A stretch of DNA of 12,706 nucleotides. Origin: GCA-2862545 sp047609825. GTDB taxonomy: Bacteria > Myxococcota_A > UBA796 > GCA-2862545. The position numbers and the translations under genes are program-made. The stretch spans positions 1 through 12,706 of the forward strand of contig JBLFXJ010000237.1 in NCBI GenBank assembly GCA_047609825.1, given 5' to 3'. Below, piece by piece: positions 1-6,848 of the stretch (positions are counted from its first letter, which is position 1; each line of letters opens with the position of its first letter). The notes under the pieces were generated by a model that saw nothing but the letters and a program-made list of their open reading frames with translations, was not told the origin of the DNA and did no database searches.

Positions 1-1193
1 TGTGCCATGTATCGGCCGACAACGCGGTGCGGGTGCACTGCGACGCCGAGGGTCCGGCCACGGTCGTGCTGTCGGCGCCCGGGCTGCCCACGCGTCAGGC
101 CACGGGTGAACCCCCGGTGGTGTGGGGCCTGCGTGCCGACACCCGGTATTCGTGGACGCTCGGAGAGCGCTCTGGCGTGGTCACCACGGGGTCGCTGCCG
201 CCGGCGCTGGCAGCGGCTGAGCTGACCGCGACCGGCTCACTCCCGGCAGACGTAGACGCGGTGCTGCTCGCGCTCGCCTGCGAGGGGCCGGCCCTGGTGA
301 TGGTGGATGGGGACGGCGCGATCGTCTGGTACGACCAGGACACGCCGTTCGCGAGCCCGCGGCACGGGTATTCCTGGTCGCAAGAGGATGGGACCGTGTG
401 GTCGCTGAACGACACCACCCTGGTCGGGGTGGCCGCGGCCGGCGGCGAGGTGCTCCGCCTCGAGCAAGGGGTCCACTTCACGGGAACCCTGCACCACGAC
501 CTCACCCGCTGGGGCCCCTACACCTACGTCCTGTTCAGCGAGCCACATCCGGTGGCCGACATGGATGGCATCCACGTGTTCGAAGGCACCACCCTCGTGG
601 CGAGCTGGCGACTCTCCGACAGCTTCGAGGTGGTACCCGCCGACCCTCCGATCATCGGTGCTGGAGCCGGCGACTGGGCGCATGCCAACGGCCTCACGGC
701 CACGCCGGACGGCGAGCTGGTGCTGTCGCTGCTCAACTTCGACACCGTCATCGGCCTTGGCGGCGACCCCTCACTCCCCGACCTGTTGTCGCCCCGCTGG
801 CTCGCCGTGGGCTCCGAGCGCGGGCTGCCGGGCGCGGACTTCGTGCCAGCCGACCCGATGGACGGATTCCGGGCGCAGCACAACGCCTCGCGGCAGGGTG
901 AGGCGCTGTGGCTGTTCGACAACACGGGAACCGGGGACGGCTCGCGGGCCGTCCGGTTCGGTATGGCCGACGGGCAGCTCACCCGAGAGGCCGCGTGGGA
1001 CCTCGGCATCGGATGCCCGGTACAGAGCGGGGCGGTGCCCCTCGCGCACGGCGTGCTCGCGAGCTGCGCCACCGCCGGCAGCGTCTACGTGTTCCCCGAG
1101 GGGAGCTCAGCGCCCGCGTGGTCGCTGCAGACGCGCTGCGGAGAGTCGTTCCGCAGCACGATGACCCGCGCGCACCCGGTACAGTTCCGGTAG
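1..1193 (+). CDS. Arylsulfotransferase (ASST)-like secreted protein, 5' partial
   Basis: The reading frame is open from base 3 to the TAG at 1191-1193 and no start is forced by the sequence, so the N-terminus probably lies outside the window; a GTG at 27 is only the first possible internal start. The opening part resembles a small beta-sandwich (GLRADTRYSWTL), as in the N-terminal domain of ASST proteins. The rest shows ASST-propeller hallmarks: LHHDL (His codons at 492 and 495), WAHANG (His codon at 681) and AQHNAS followed by LWLFDN (His codon at 879). Family members transfer sulfate between phenolic compounds in the periplasm through a catalytic His, with further His and one Arg around it. 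The Arg expected about 17-18 residues after WAHAN seems to be Leu (codon 732-734), so activity is uncertain. The export signal would be in the missing part. It converges on the next gene with a 13-bp gap and no terminator visible. Confidence 0.72.
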   Translation, partial: CHVSADNAVRVHCDAEGPATVVLSAPGLPTRQATGEPPVVWGLRADTRYSWTLGERSGVVTTGSLPPALAAAELTATGSLPADVDAVLLALACEGPALVMVDGDGAIVWYDQDTPFASPRHGYSWSQEDGTVWSLNDTTLVGVAAAGGEVLRLEQGVHFTGTLHHDLTRWGPYTYVLFSEPHPVADMDGIHVFEGTTLVASWRLSDSFEVVPADPPIIGAGAGDWAHANGLTATPDGELVLSLLNFDTVIGLGGDPSLPDLLSPRWLAVGSERGLPGADFVPADPMDGFRAQHNASRQGEALWLFDNTGTGDGSRAVRFGMADGQLTREAAWDLGIGCPVQSGAVPLAHGVLASCATAGSVYVFPEGSSAPAWSLQTRCGESFRSTMTRAHPVQFR

Positions 1194-1206
1194 CCCGCAG
1201 TTCAGG

Positions 1207-2049
1207 TCAGTTGCAGGGCAGGGCCGGCACGAAGTCGGCGAACTCGCAGGCCGAGCCGAGCAGGCCGATCCCGAAGTCGGCGAGCTGGTCCGGGCCGGAG
1301 AAGGCAGCACCGCACACCGGAGGCAGCGAGCCGCTGAACATGTCGTCGCACGACACGTCCGCCACCGAGGCGATGCAGCTCGTGGCCGCGATGCGCGCGG
1401 TGTTCACGTCGGTCAGGGAGGCGGGCGGATCGTACAGGCCGTTGGAGCGGCAGGAGTTGGTGAACACACCCTCCATGCGCGCCTCGCAGATGTCCTGCGG
1501 CGTGCCCACCGCGTCGATCGCCTCCTGGGGAAGCTCGAAGTCGCCGAGCAGGCAGCTGCTCACGCGCTCGCACCAGGTGGTGGAGAATCGGTCGCACATC
1601 TCTTCGCCGCCCTCGAGGGTGGCCTCGCGGCCCGCATCGAAGGTGGCCTGGCCGTCCACGCCCACACCGGCGCACGCTGGCTGGGGTGCGGTGCCCGACT
1701 TCTGCGCGACCTCGTCGCCGGTGAACGCGCCGCACTCGTTCGCCGTGATCTTGGCATCGATGGCGTCGGTGCACTCGGAGACAGCCAGGCTGTCTTCCGG
1801 CGGCAGGCCGTCCTTGGAGTCGGCCACACCGCAGTCCGAATCGGCTGCGTAGGTCGCGTCGAGACAGTCCTGGTACACGGCATCCGCGTCCAGGTCGCGA
1901 TCCTGCTCGTGACAGTGCAGCGCCCAGTCGCACACCCCGGTGCAGTACGAGGTCTGCGGGCCGCCATCCAGAGCATCGGTGGCCTTGTCGAGCGCCTTGC
2001 AGCCGGAGAACATCATGGCCACGAGGGCCACCGTCATCATCCTCGTCAT
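1207..2049 (-). CDS. Cys-rich lipoprotein with two repeated Cys modules
   Basis: A 280-residue protein of unknown function. The ATG at 2049 is chosen because GGGAGGAG lies just upstream and because the product then begins with a classical lipoprotein signal, a short hydrophobic stretch ending in MMFSGC with Cys17 as the probable lipid-modified residue. The frame stays open far upstream (to 2781), but that stretch is antisense to the kinase gene and has no signal peptide. The mature part has 18 further Cys at 36, 40, 46, 62, 73, 93, 106, 126 and again at 152, 160, 166, 188, 200, 225, 234, 246, 268, 279. The two halves share order and spacing (a C-x5-C pair, then a C-terminal CxxxAxxxxxxC...GxxPxxC element), which suggests an internal duplication and a disulfide-stabilised periplasmic or surface protein. 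Cys-rich lipoproteins like this are common and uncharacterised in Myxococcota. I do not recognise a specific family. Confidence 0.82.
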   Translation of the reverse strand: MTRMMTVALVAMMFSGCKALDKATDALDGGPQTSYCTGVCDWALHCHEQDRDLDADAVYQDCLDATYAADSDCGVADSKDGLPPEDSLAVSECTDAIDAKITANECGAFTGDEVAQKSGTAPQPACAGVGVDGQATFDAGREATLEGGEEMCDRFSTTWCERVSSCLLGDFELPQEAIDAVGTPQDICEARMEGVFTNSCRSNGLYDPPASLTDVNTARIAATSCIASVADVSCDDMFSGSLPPVCGAAFSGPDQLADFGIGLLGSACEFADFVPALPCN

Positions 2050-2051
2050 CG

Positions 2052-2059
2052 CTCCTCCC
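2052..2059 (-). promoter_or_regulatory. Ribosome binding site of the Cys-rich lipoprotein gene
   Basis: On the minus strand GGGAGGAG sits 2 bases before the ATG at 2049 (about 5 bases if the core is read as GGGAGG). It decides for this start over the ATG at 2061, which overlaps the motif, and over the long upstream open frame. Confidence 0.6.
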
Positions 2060-2209
2060 ATACACCTGGTTCTATCGCGCGCGGGCGTTCGAGCACGAAT
2101 CGCGTCACGACCGAGCCAACGCGTGGGAACGCAACCGCATTCCGGCCGCCCCGACCTTCCCGTCCCCGTCAGCCTAGCCGACGGCTGCCCGACGAACAGG
2201 GTGATCTGA

Positions 2210-2234
2210 CCGCTGTCTCTGTCGTTCCGCTGTC
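2210..2234 (+). repeat. 8-bp direct repeat (CCGCTGTC) upstream of the kinase gene
   Basis: CCGCTGTC occurs at 2210-2217 and again at 2227-2234, exactly 17 bp apart, in the 221-bp divergent region between the lipoprotein and kinase genes. The second copy ends 10 bp before a possible -10 box (TATCCC, 2245-2250). Direct repeats in this position can be regulator binding sites, but no regulator is identified and chance is not excluded. I see nothing else clear in this intergenic region. Confidence 0.3.
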
Positions 2235-2270
2235 GCAGCCGTGGTATCCCGGGTGTGACGGGGGGTGCTG

Positions 2271-4133
2271 ATGCTGGATCCTGGGGCTCTGGCGTGCACT
2301 CTGGTGGGTCTGTCCCGGTCGCAGGAGGTGGCCGACGCGGTGCTCGATGCCGTGGTGGAGGCAGGCGCCACCGATGCGGCGTTGTTCCGGTTCGACGTGG
2401 CGCGTGGGGTGATGGTGCGCATGGGCGCCCGCGGCCGGATCGAGAGCATTCCGCAGAGCACACCGGCATCGGGAGAGCGCTCGTGGCCCGGAGCCGGCTG
2501 GGCCTCGTTCGCGCTGGGCCGATCGATTGTGGCCTACCTGTTCGTGCGCGGGCGGGTGGCGATGAACGGCCCCTGGCTGGCGATGGCGGGGCGGGCGCTG
2601 GGCGCCGCCCTCGATGCCGACGCCGCGCGGTGGGATGCCGCCCTGCTGGAACAGGTGCTGCGGCACGTGCGCGACGGTGTGCTGTTCGTGACCATGGACG
2701 GTGAGGTCCGACGCTACGGCGCCGGTGTCCAGGCGATGGTCGGGTGGACCGCGGAAGAAGTGGCCAAAAATGGTTGGACAAACCTCGTATACCCGGATGT
2801 CGCAGATCGCGAGGCAGCCCGCTCCGCCATCCAGGCCCTCACGCTGGGGCGTCCCTCCGAGGGCACCGTGCGCACCCTCCGCCGGAGCGACGGCACGTCC
2901 GTCCGGGCGGCCGTGTGGAGTGCCGTGGTGCCAGACCCGCGCGGCGGCGCTTCGGGGCTGCTCGGGGTGCTCCACGACGTGACCGACGCCGGCGAGCAGC
3001 GCCAGCGGGCCGTGCGGGAGGAGAGCCTCGACCACCTGGGCCGGCTCGCGGCCCGCATCGCACACGACTTCAACAACCTCCTCGGCGCGATCCTCGGCTC
3101 GGCGGAGCTGATCGAGCTGCAGGTGGCGGCCGACCCCGCCTTGAGCGGGGTGTCGGGCCGGGCCCGGATCATCGCCGATGCGGCCGAGGCCGGGGCCCAT
3201 CTGGCCCGCCAGCTCTTGGTGCTCGGCGGGTTGTCGTCGGCCACGACAGAGCCGATCGCCCTCGGAGGTGTCATCGAGCGCACGCTCGCGATCCTCAAGG
3301 ATGGCCTGGGCGGCACTTCGGTAGTGCGCGACCTCCAGGAACACCTGCCCCATGTGGCCGCGGATGGAACGCAGCTGATGCAGGTGGTGCTCAACCTCGT
3401 CACCAACGCGGTCGAGGCAGCGCCAGCGGGCCGCGTGTGGGTGAGCGCGAGCGTTGATCCCATGCCGGCGTCGCCGTCCTACCGCGCCCTGCATGCCCCC
3501 CCGTCGGGCACGCCGATGGTGGTGATCGAGGTGGCCGACGACGGTGCAGGCTTCGGCGCCGATTCGCTCGATCGCGCCCTGGAGCCGTTCTTCAGCACGA
3601 AGGCCGAGGGCCACGGCGTGGGGCTCGCGGCGGTGCGGGCGATCGTAGCGGCCCACGGTGCTGCGCTGGATCTCGGCAATCGTCCGGAGGGGGGAGCGGT
3701 GGTACGGTGCTGGTGGCGCATCGACGACCGGCCGGAGGCCGCGCTGCCCGCGCTGTCCGCCCGGGCGCCGGCGTCGGGGCGCTCGGTGTGGGTGGTGGAC
3801 GACAACGTCCAGGTGCTCGAGTTCAGCCGGATCAGCCTCGGCCACCGGGGGTATGCGGTCCGCAGCTTCTCGCGGCACGCCGACGCGGTCGCGGCCGCCG
3901 AGTCCGGGGACACGCCCGATGTGGTGGTGCTCGACGTGGTGATGCCGGAGGGTCCCGGCCGTGCCCGGCTACAGGTGCTGCGGGCGATGGGGATCACGGC
4001 CCCGGTGGTGTGGACGAGCGGTCACACCCCGGCCAGCGCCGGGCTCGACCTGCGTGAGCACGAGGGGTTCGTGCAGAAGCCCTATACCGGTGATGCGCTC
4101 GCGAATGCGGTGGCCGCCCAGCACGGGCCATGA
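2271..4133 (+). CDS. Hybrid sensor histidine kinase (GAF-like, PAS, HisKA, HATPase, REC)
   Basis: A 620-residue soluble hybrid kinase: no signal peptide or membrane segment is visible, so it should sense a cytoplasmic cue. Residues 1-120 look like a degenerate GAF-type sensor. A PAS domain spans about 125-240 (DGVLFVTMDGEV ... GVLHDVTD). The HisKA box AHDFNNLLGAIL carries the phospho-acceptor His265. The ATPase domain has an N-box (LNLVTNAVEAA, 374-384), G1 (DDGAGF from 423), FFSTK and G2 (GHGVG, 447-451). The C-terminal receiver has the acidic pair Asp510/511, phospho-acceptor Asp555 (VLDVVMP), Thr582 and Lys603 (KPY), so it looks functional. HDFNN kinases belong to the NtrB/FixL-like group and autophosphorylate before passing phosphate to a receiver. 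ATG 2271 is preferred over GTG 2265 because a G-run lies 5 bases ahead of it. No separate response regulator is adjacent, so the output is unknown. Confidence 0.9.
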   Translation: MLDPGALACTLVGLSRSQEVADAVLDAVVEAGATDAALFRFDVARGVMVRMGARGRIESIPQSTPASGERSWPGAGWASFALGRSIVAYLFVRGRVAMNGPWLAMAGRALGAALDADAARWDAALLEQVLRHVRDGVLFVTMDGEVRRYGAGVQAMVGWTAEEVAKNGWTNLVYPDVADREAARSAIQALTLGRPSEGTVRTLRRSDGTSVRAAVWSAVVPDPRGGASGLLGVLHDVTDAGEQRQRAVREESLDHLGRLAARIAHDFNNLLGAILGSAELIELQVAADPALSGVSGRARIIADAAEAGAHLARQLLVLGGLSSATTEPIALGGVIERTLAILKDGLGGTSVVRDLQEHLPHVAADGTQLMQVVLNLVTNAVEAAPAGRVWVSASVDPMPASPSYRALHAPPSGTPMVVIEVADDGAGFGADSLDRALEPFFSTKAEGHGVGLAAVRAIVAAHGAALDLGNRPEGGAVVRCWWRIDDRPEAALPALSARAPASGRSVWVVDDNVQVLEFSRISLGHRGYAVRSFSRHADAVAAAESGDTPDVVVLDVVMPEGPGRARLQVLRAMGITAPVVWTSGHTPASAGLDLREHEGFVQKPYTGDALANAVAAQHGP

Positions 4134-4146
4134 TGGCGACGTCGGG

Positions 4147-4152
4147 TACCCT
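4147..4152 (+). promoter_or_regulatory. -10-like box (TACCCT) placing the start site on the DUF2585 ATG
   Basis: GGTACCCTC lies in the 25-bp gap after the kinase stop codon. If TACCCT is the -10 hexamer (-12 to -7), transcription would begin at 4159, the A of the start codon, giving a leaderless mRNA. This agrees with the absence of any Shine-Dalgarno sequence there. No convincing -35 is seen. The same GTAC-type box occurs before three other genes of the window. Confidence 0.35.
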
Positions 4153-4158
4153 CGCTCG

Positions 4159-4722
4159 ATGACTCCACCCGCCCGTCGCACCGCCGTCATCGGCTCCGTC
4201 CTCGTCGCCTCGCTGATGGCCGCCGTGCTGGCCGGCATGGGCCGCCTGTGGTGGTGCAAGTGCGGCAGCCCGGTGCCGTGGGCGTTCGACACCTGGTCCA
4301 CCCACAACTCGCAGCACATCCTCGACCCGTATGTGCTGTCGCATGTGCTGCACGGCGTGGTGTTCTTCGCGGTGCTCGGCTGGCTCCACCGGCGGCGGGC
4401 GGAGGTTGCGTGGCTCGTCGCCCTCACGGTCGAGGCCGGCTGGGAGATCCTCGAGAACACGCCCCTGGTGATCAACCGCTACCGCGAGACCACGGCGTCG
4501 CTGGACTACTTCGGCGACAGCATCGCCAACTCCGAGGCCGACCTGGTGGCCTGCGGCGTGGGCTACCTGATCGCAGCGCGGCTCCCGTGGTGGGGTGCTG
4601 TGCTGCTGTTCGTGGGGCTCGAGCTGATCTCGGTCCTGTGGATCCGCGACAGCCTGCTGCTCAACGTGCTGATGCTGCTCTCGCCGGTCGACGCGGTGCG
4701 CGACTGGCAGATGGGCGGCTGA
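4159..4722 (+). CDS. DUF2585 family membrane protein
   Basis: A 187-residue integral membrane protein recognised as DUF2585 (UPF0314), a family of unknown function. The family signature is almost complete: WWCKCG (31-36), HNSQHILDPY (49-58), SHVLHG (61-66), WEILENTP, then NRYRETTASLDYFGDSI and a downstream ACGVGYLIAARLPWW. An N-terminal membrane segment covers about 10-28, with further hydrophobic segments around 62-78, 130-146 and 148-166. The conserved Cys pair (33, 35) and His/Asp/Glu residues next to membrane segments could bind a metal or cofactor, but that is inference. ATG 4159 is chosen because the hydrophobic segment starts soon after it; there is no Shine-Dalgarno, but a -10-like box precedes it. 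It lies 25 bp after the kinase gene on the same strand, yet probably has its own promoter. It converges on the lamin-tail gene with only 7 bp between. Confidence 0.85.
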   Translation: MTPPARRTAVIGSVLVASLMAAVLAGMGRLWWCKCGSPVPWAFDTWSTHNSQHILDPYVLSHVLHGVVFFAVLGWLHRRRAEVAWLVALTVEAGWEILENTPLVINRYRETTASLDYFGDSIANSEADLVACGVGYLIAARLPWWGAVLLFVGLELISVLWIRDSLLLNVLMLLSPVDAVRDWQMGG

Positions 4723-4729
4723 GCGCTAG

Positions 4730-5431
4730 CTAGTTGGCTGCGCCTGGGGTGCCCGCGTACAGGTGCGTCCAGCATGCGCCTGCGCAGCAGTCGGTGGTGC
4801 GGGCTGCCGACCAGTCGCCCGCCACGTTGCCATACTCCACCACGCTGGTCTGGCCTGCGGGGTCGCGGAGCACCACGGCCTCGCCGCTGCCGGCGAGCTT
4901 GAAGTCCAGGTGCAAGGGCCCGAGGGCCGCATCACCGCTGGCGTACAGCACCAGGTGCCCGTCCGCCGGAATGATCAATCCCGCTGGCAGCGCGTGCTTC
5001 TCGGGCTCGTCCGGATCGTCGCTGATCCACCAGCCGCCGAGGTCCACCGGATCGATCGTCGGGTTGTGCAGCTCGATCCAGTCCGGGAAGGTGTCGTCGA
5101 CCGGGACCGTCGCCACGTTGGTCGGCATCAGCTCGTTGATGCACAGCGCGAGTGGGGCTGGAGGGGTGGAGCCCGTGCCCGTGCCGGTCGCGGTTCCAGC
5201 GCCGGTCGCGGTTCCTGTGCCCGTGGCCGTGCCGGTCGCGGTGCCCGTGGCGGTTCCGCTGCCCGTGGCCGTGCCCGTCGCGGTGCCCGTGGCGCTCCCG
5301 GTGCCCGCGCCTGTGGGTGTGCCGCCGGTGGGCGTGCCGCCCGTCGTCTCGGTGGTGGGGTCGTCGCCCTTGCCGAGGTCGGCCGCTCCGCCGCAACCCG
5401 CCATCACCAACAGCATCGCCACTCGAATCAT
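4730..5431 (-). CDS. Lamin-tail-domain (LTD) lipoprotein with Thr/Gly-repeat linker
   Basis: A 233-residue lipoprotein: the signal sequence ends in LVMAGC with Cys13 as the probable lipid-modified residue. Residues 30-88 are a low-complexity Thr/Gly/Ala/Ser linker (ATGT repeats), probably an extended, possibly glycosylated stalk. Residues 96-205 form a lamin-tail domain: CINELMPTN, FPDWIELHNP, LGGWWISDD, GLIIPADGHLVLYAS, DFKLAGSGEAVVLRD. The C-terminus holds a Cys cluster (DCCAGACW, 214-221). LTDs are immunoglobulin-like folds frequent in secreted bacterial proteins and thought to bind surfaces or other macromolecules; no enzymatic motif is seen. ATG 5431 is supported by a GGGGG run 7 bases upstream and by the signal peptide. 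It diverges from the CotH gene across 86 bp; LTD and CotH domains are often combined in one protein, so the two may act together. Confidence 0.86.
   Translation of the reverse strand: MIRVAMLLVMAGCGGAADLGKGDDPTTETTGGTPTGGTPTGAGTGSATGTATGTATGSGTATGTATGTATGTGTATGAGTATGTGTGSTPPAPLALCINELMPTNVATVPVDDTFPDWIELHNPTIDPVDLGGWWISDDPDEPEKHALPAGLIIPADGHLVLYASGDAALGPLHLDFKLAGSGEAVVLRDPAGQTSVVEYGNVAGDWSAARTTDCCAGACWTHLYAGTPGAAN
5171..5311. repeat. Imperfect 12-bp tandem repeat coding the Thr/Gly linker
   Basis: The coding strand repeats a 12-bp unit for Ala-Thr-Gly-Thr with interspersed 6-bp half units; on the plus strand it reads as alternating GTGCCCGTGGCG-type blocks. Copies differ by single bases, mostly silent, and all visible length changes are multiples of 6 bp, so the frame is kept. 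Slippage would change linker length without breaking the lipoprotein. The opposite strand is also free of stops here, which explains Pro/Val-rich shadow frames. Confidence 0.75.
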
Positions 5432-5448
5432 GATCCAACCCCCGCCGG

Positions 5449-5454
5449 AGCGTA
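5449..5454 (-). promoter_or_regulatory. -10-like box (TACGCT) of the lamin-tail gene
   Basis: On the minus strand GGTACGCTCC precedes the lamin-tail ATG. Reading TACGCT as a -10 box predicts a start near 5442 and an 11-base leader beginning with the G-run that serves as the ribosome site. No clear -35 is seen. It lies in the 86-bp divergent region shared with the CotH promoter. Confidence 0.35.
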
Positions 5455-5496
5455 CCGCATCGGCGAGACACCTGCGCGCAGTGGCTCGCCACACCG

Positions 5497-5502
5497 TACA
5501 AT
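5497..5502 (+). promoter_or_regulatory. -10 box (TACAAT) of the CotH gene
   Basis: TACAAT within CGTACAATG is one base from the sigma-70 consensus TATAAT. It predicts transcription from about 5509, so the mRNA would start at the Shine-Dalgarno sequence GGAGGGG and have a 9-base leader before ATG 5518. A -35 element is not evident. Confidence 0.45.
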
Positions 5503-5517
5503 GCCCGTGGAGGGGTC

Positions 5518-6747
5518 ATGCGAACGATGGTGTGGATCCTGCTGCTCGCAGCATGTGGTGAACCGACGGTCGAGCCGGCGAGCTGGGAGGGCCCGGAGGC
5601 GCCGGTCTCGCCGCCGCCTGAGCCGGTCGTCGAGGTGGTCGAGGGCCACCCCGACCGGTGGTACAACGACATGCTGTTCGACGACAGCCAGCTTCCCCAC
5701 TTCGAGGTGGAGCTCAGCGCGCCGGCGTTCGCCTCGCTGCAGGCCCGTCCGGAGGTGTGGGTCGAGGGCGCGTTCATCTACGAGGGCGTGGTCTACGAGC
5801 CGGTGGGCGTGCGGTGCAAGGGCGAGAACTCGTTCCTCCCCATCGATCAGAAGTCGTCGCTGAAGATCGACTTCAACCGGTACGCCCCCCTGGAGTTCAT
5901 GGGCTTCAAGGGCATCACCCTGAACAACATGTCGAACGACACCTCGATGATGCACGAGCGTGTGGCCTACAAGGCGTTCCGGGATGCTGGCGTTCCAGCG
6001 TCTCGGGTCACCCACTCCACCGTCACGCTCAACGCGCGCGGCACCTCGCTGTACGCGCTGGTCGAAGACGTAGACGAAGACATGATCGCCCACTGGCGCG
6101 ACCCATCGGGCACCATGTTCGAGATCTGGGACGTGGACTTCCTGACGTCCTACGTGCTCGACGACAACCCCGACAACGGCGACTTCCAGTTCGAGTTCGG
6201 CAACCCCGACGACCGGGACCAGATCTACGACCTCGCAGTGGCGTTGCAGGCACCGGGCGAGGCTGGGATCACCGCGGCCGAAGCGTTCATCGACTACGAC
6301 CAGTTCATCTTGTACTGGGCCGTGTCGTCGGTGGTCGGCCAGTTCGATTCCTACCCGTACTCATCGCCGGGCGACGACGCCCACATCTACCTCGACCCCG
6401 ATTCGGGCCTGTTCCAGTTCCTCCCGCACGGCGTAGACGAGGCGTTCTACGACCCGCGTCGCGACATGGAGGGTGTGAACGGGCTCCTGGCCACCAAGTG
6501 CAAGGCGGTGCCCGACTGCCGCGCGTCCTATGCGGCGGCCACGTGGGATGCGTTCGACGACGCGGTCGAGAACGAGCTGGTGGACTACGCCCTCATCGTG
6601 AAGGAGCAGATCCGGCTCCTGGTCGAGGAGGACGTGGCGAAGAACGTCGTGTACAGCACGGGTGCGGTGTACGCCGAGCAGGACGACATGCTGGCGTTCA
6701 TGCGCGGTCGGGCGAGCGACATCGAGCGGGACGTCGGCTCACGCTGA
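5518..6747 (+). CDS. CotH kinase family lipoprotein
   Basis: A 409-residue exported protein; the signal ends in LLAAC with Cys13 as the probable lipid-modified residue, followed by a Pro/Glu/Val-rich spacer to about residue 42. The rest matches the CotH family of atypical secreted protein kinases: GVRCKGENS (97-105), KSSLKIDFN (112-120), TLNNMSNDTSMMHERVAY (134-151), LVEDVDEDM (181-189), VVGQFDSYPY (272-281) and FLPHGVDEAF (301-310), where the Asp in the last two motifs would serve metal and ATP binding. CotH of Bacillus spore coats phosphorylates coat proteins; in Myxococcota these proteins are usually secreted or surface-bound with unknown substrates. GGAGGGG sits 2-5 bases before ATG 5518. 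The usual W-D-x-D or W-G-x-D motif is HGVD here, a divergence at an otherwise strongly conserved site. It lacks its own lamin-tail domain, which is encoded by the divergent neighbour. Confidence 0.88.
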   Translation: MRTMVWILLLAACGEPTVEPASWEGPEAPVSPPPEPVVEVVEGHPDRWYNDMLFDDSQLPHFEVELSAPAFASLQARPEVWVEGAFIYEGVVYEPVGVRCKGENSFLPIDQKSSLKIDFNRYAPLEFMGFKGITLNNMSNDTSMMHERVAYKAFRDAGVPASRVTHSTVTLNARGTSLYALVEDVDEDMIAHWRDPSGTMFEIWDVDFLTSYVLDDNPDNGDFQFEFGNPDDRDQIYDLAVALQAPGEAGITAAEAFIDYDQFILYWAVSSVVGQFDSYPYSSPGDDAHIYLDPDSGLFQFLPHGVDEAFYDPRRDMEGVNGLLATKCKAVPDCRASYAAATWDAFDDAVENELVDYALIVKEQIRLLVEEDVAKNVVYSTGAVYAEQDDMLAFMRGRASDIERDVGSR

Positions 6748-6788
6748 CCGGCCCGGCGGCTGACGGGCCCGGCCGCTGAGCGGGCCCG
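6748..6788. repeat. GGGCCC-rich imperfect tandem repeat after the CotH stop
   Basis: Two to three imperfect copies of a roughly 16-17 bp unit of the type CGGGCCCGGCCGCTGA follow the CotH stop codon. The self-complementary CGGGCCCG at 6764-6771 and 6781-6788 can pair as an 8-bp stem with a 9-base loop. This may add to transcription termination together with the next hairpin. Confidence 0.5.
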
Positions 6789-6795
6789 AAACCAG

Positions 6796-6824
6796 CGAGG
6801 CCCCCCGCGCTGCGGGAGGCCTCG
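6796..6824. terminator. Bidirectional hairpin between convergent CotH and beta-helix genes
   Basis: CGAGGCC (6796-6802) pairs with GGCCTCG (6818-6824) and CCCGC (6804-6808) with GCGGG (6812-6816), with a single C/A mismatch and a 3-base loop. It lies in the 101-bp gap between two convergent genes, so it can act on both. There is no T-tract on either side; many GC-rich genomes use such hairpins, but a pure intrinsic terminator is not proven. Confidence 0.6.
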
Positions 6825-6848
6825 GCGCAAGCCGCTGGCTGACTCAAC

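Noticed and set aside
2050..2781. Upstream extension of the Cys-rich lipoprotein frame by about 240 residues
   Set aside because: It is Arg/Pro-rich, antisense to the kinase gene, and would bury the lipoprotein signal and its strong ribosome site.
2169..3878. 569-codon minus-strand open frame across the kinase
   Set aside because: His/Arg/Gly-rich low-information protein opposite a complete kinase domain series; no domain is recognisable.
4723..4733. GCTAGCTAG palindrome between DUF2585 and lamin-tail stops
   Set aside because: Short overlap of two CTAG tetramers at convergent stop codons; too small to support a site or terminator.
5171..5311. CRISPR-like repeat array
   Set aside because: Repeats are 6-12 bp, contiguous without spacers and code the linker in frame.
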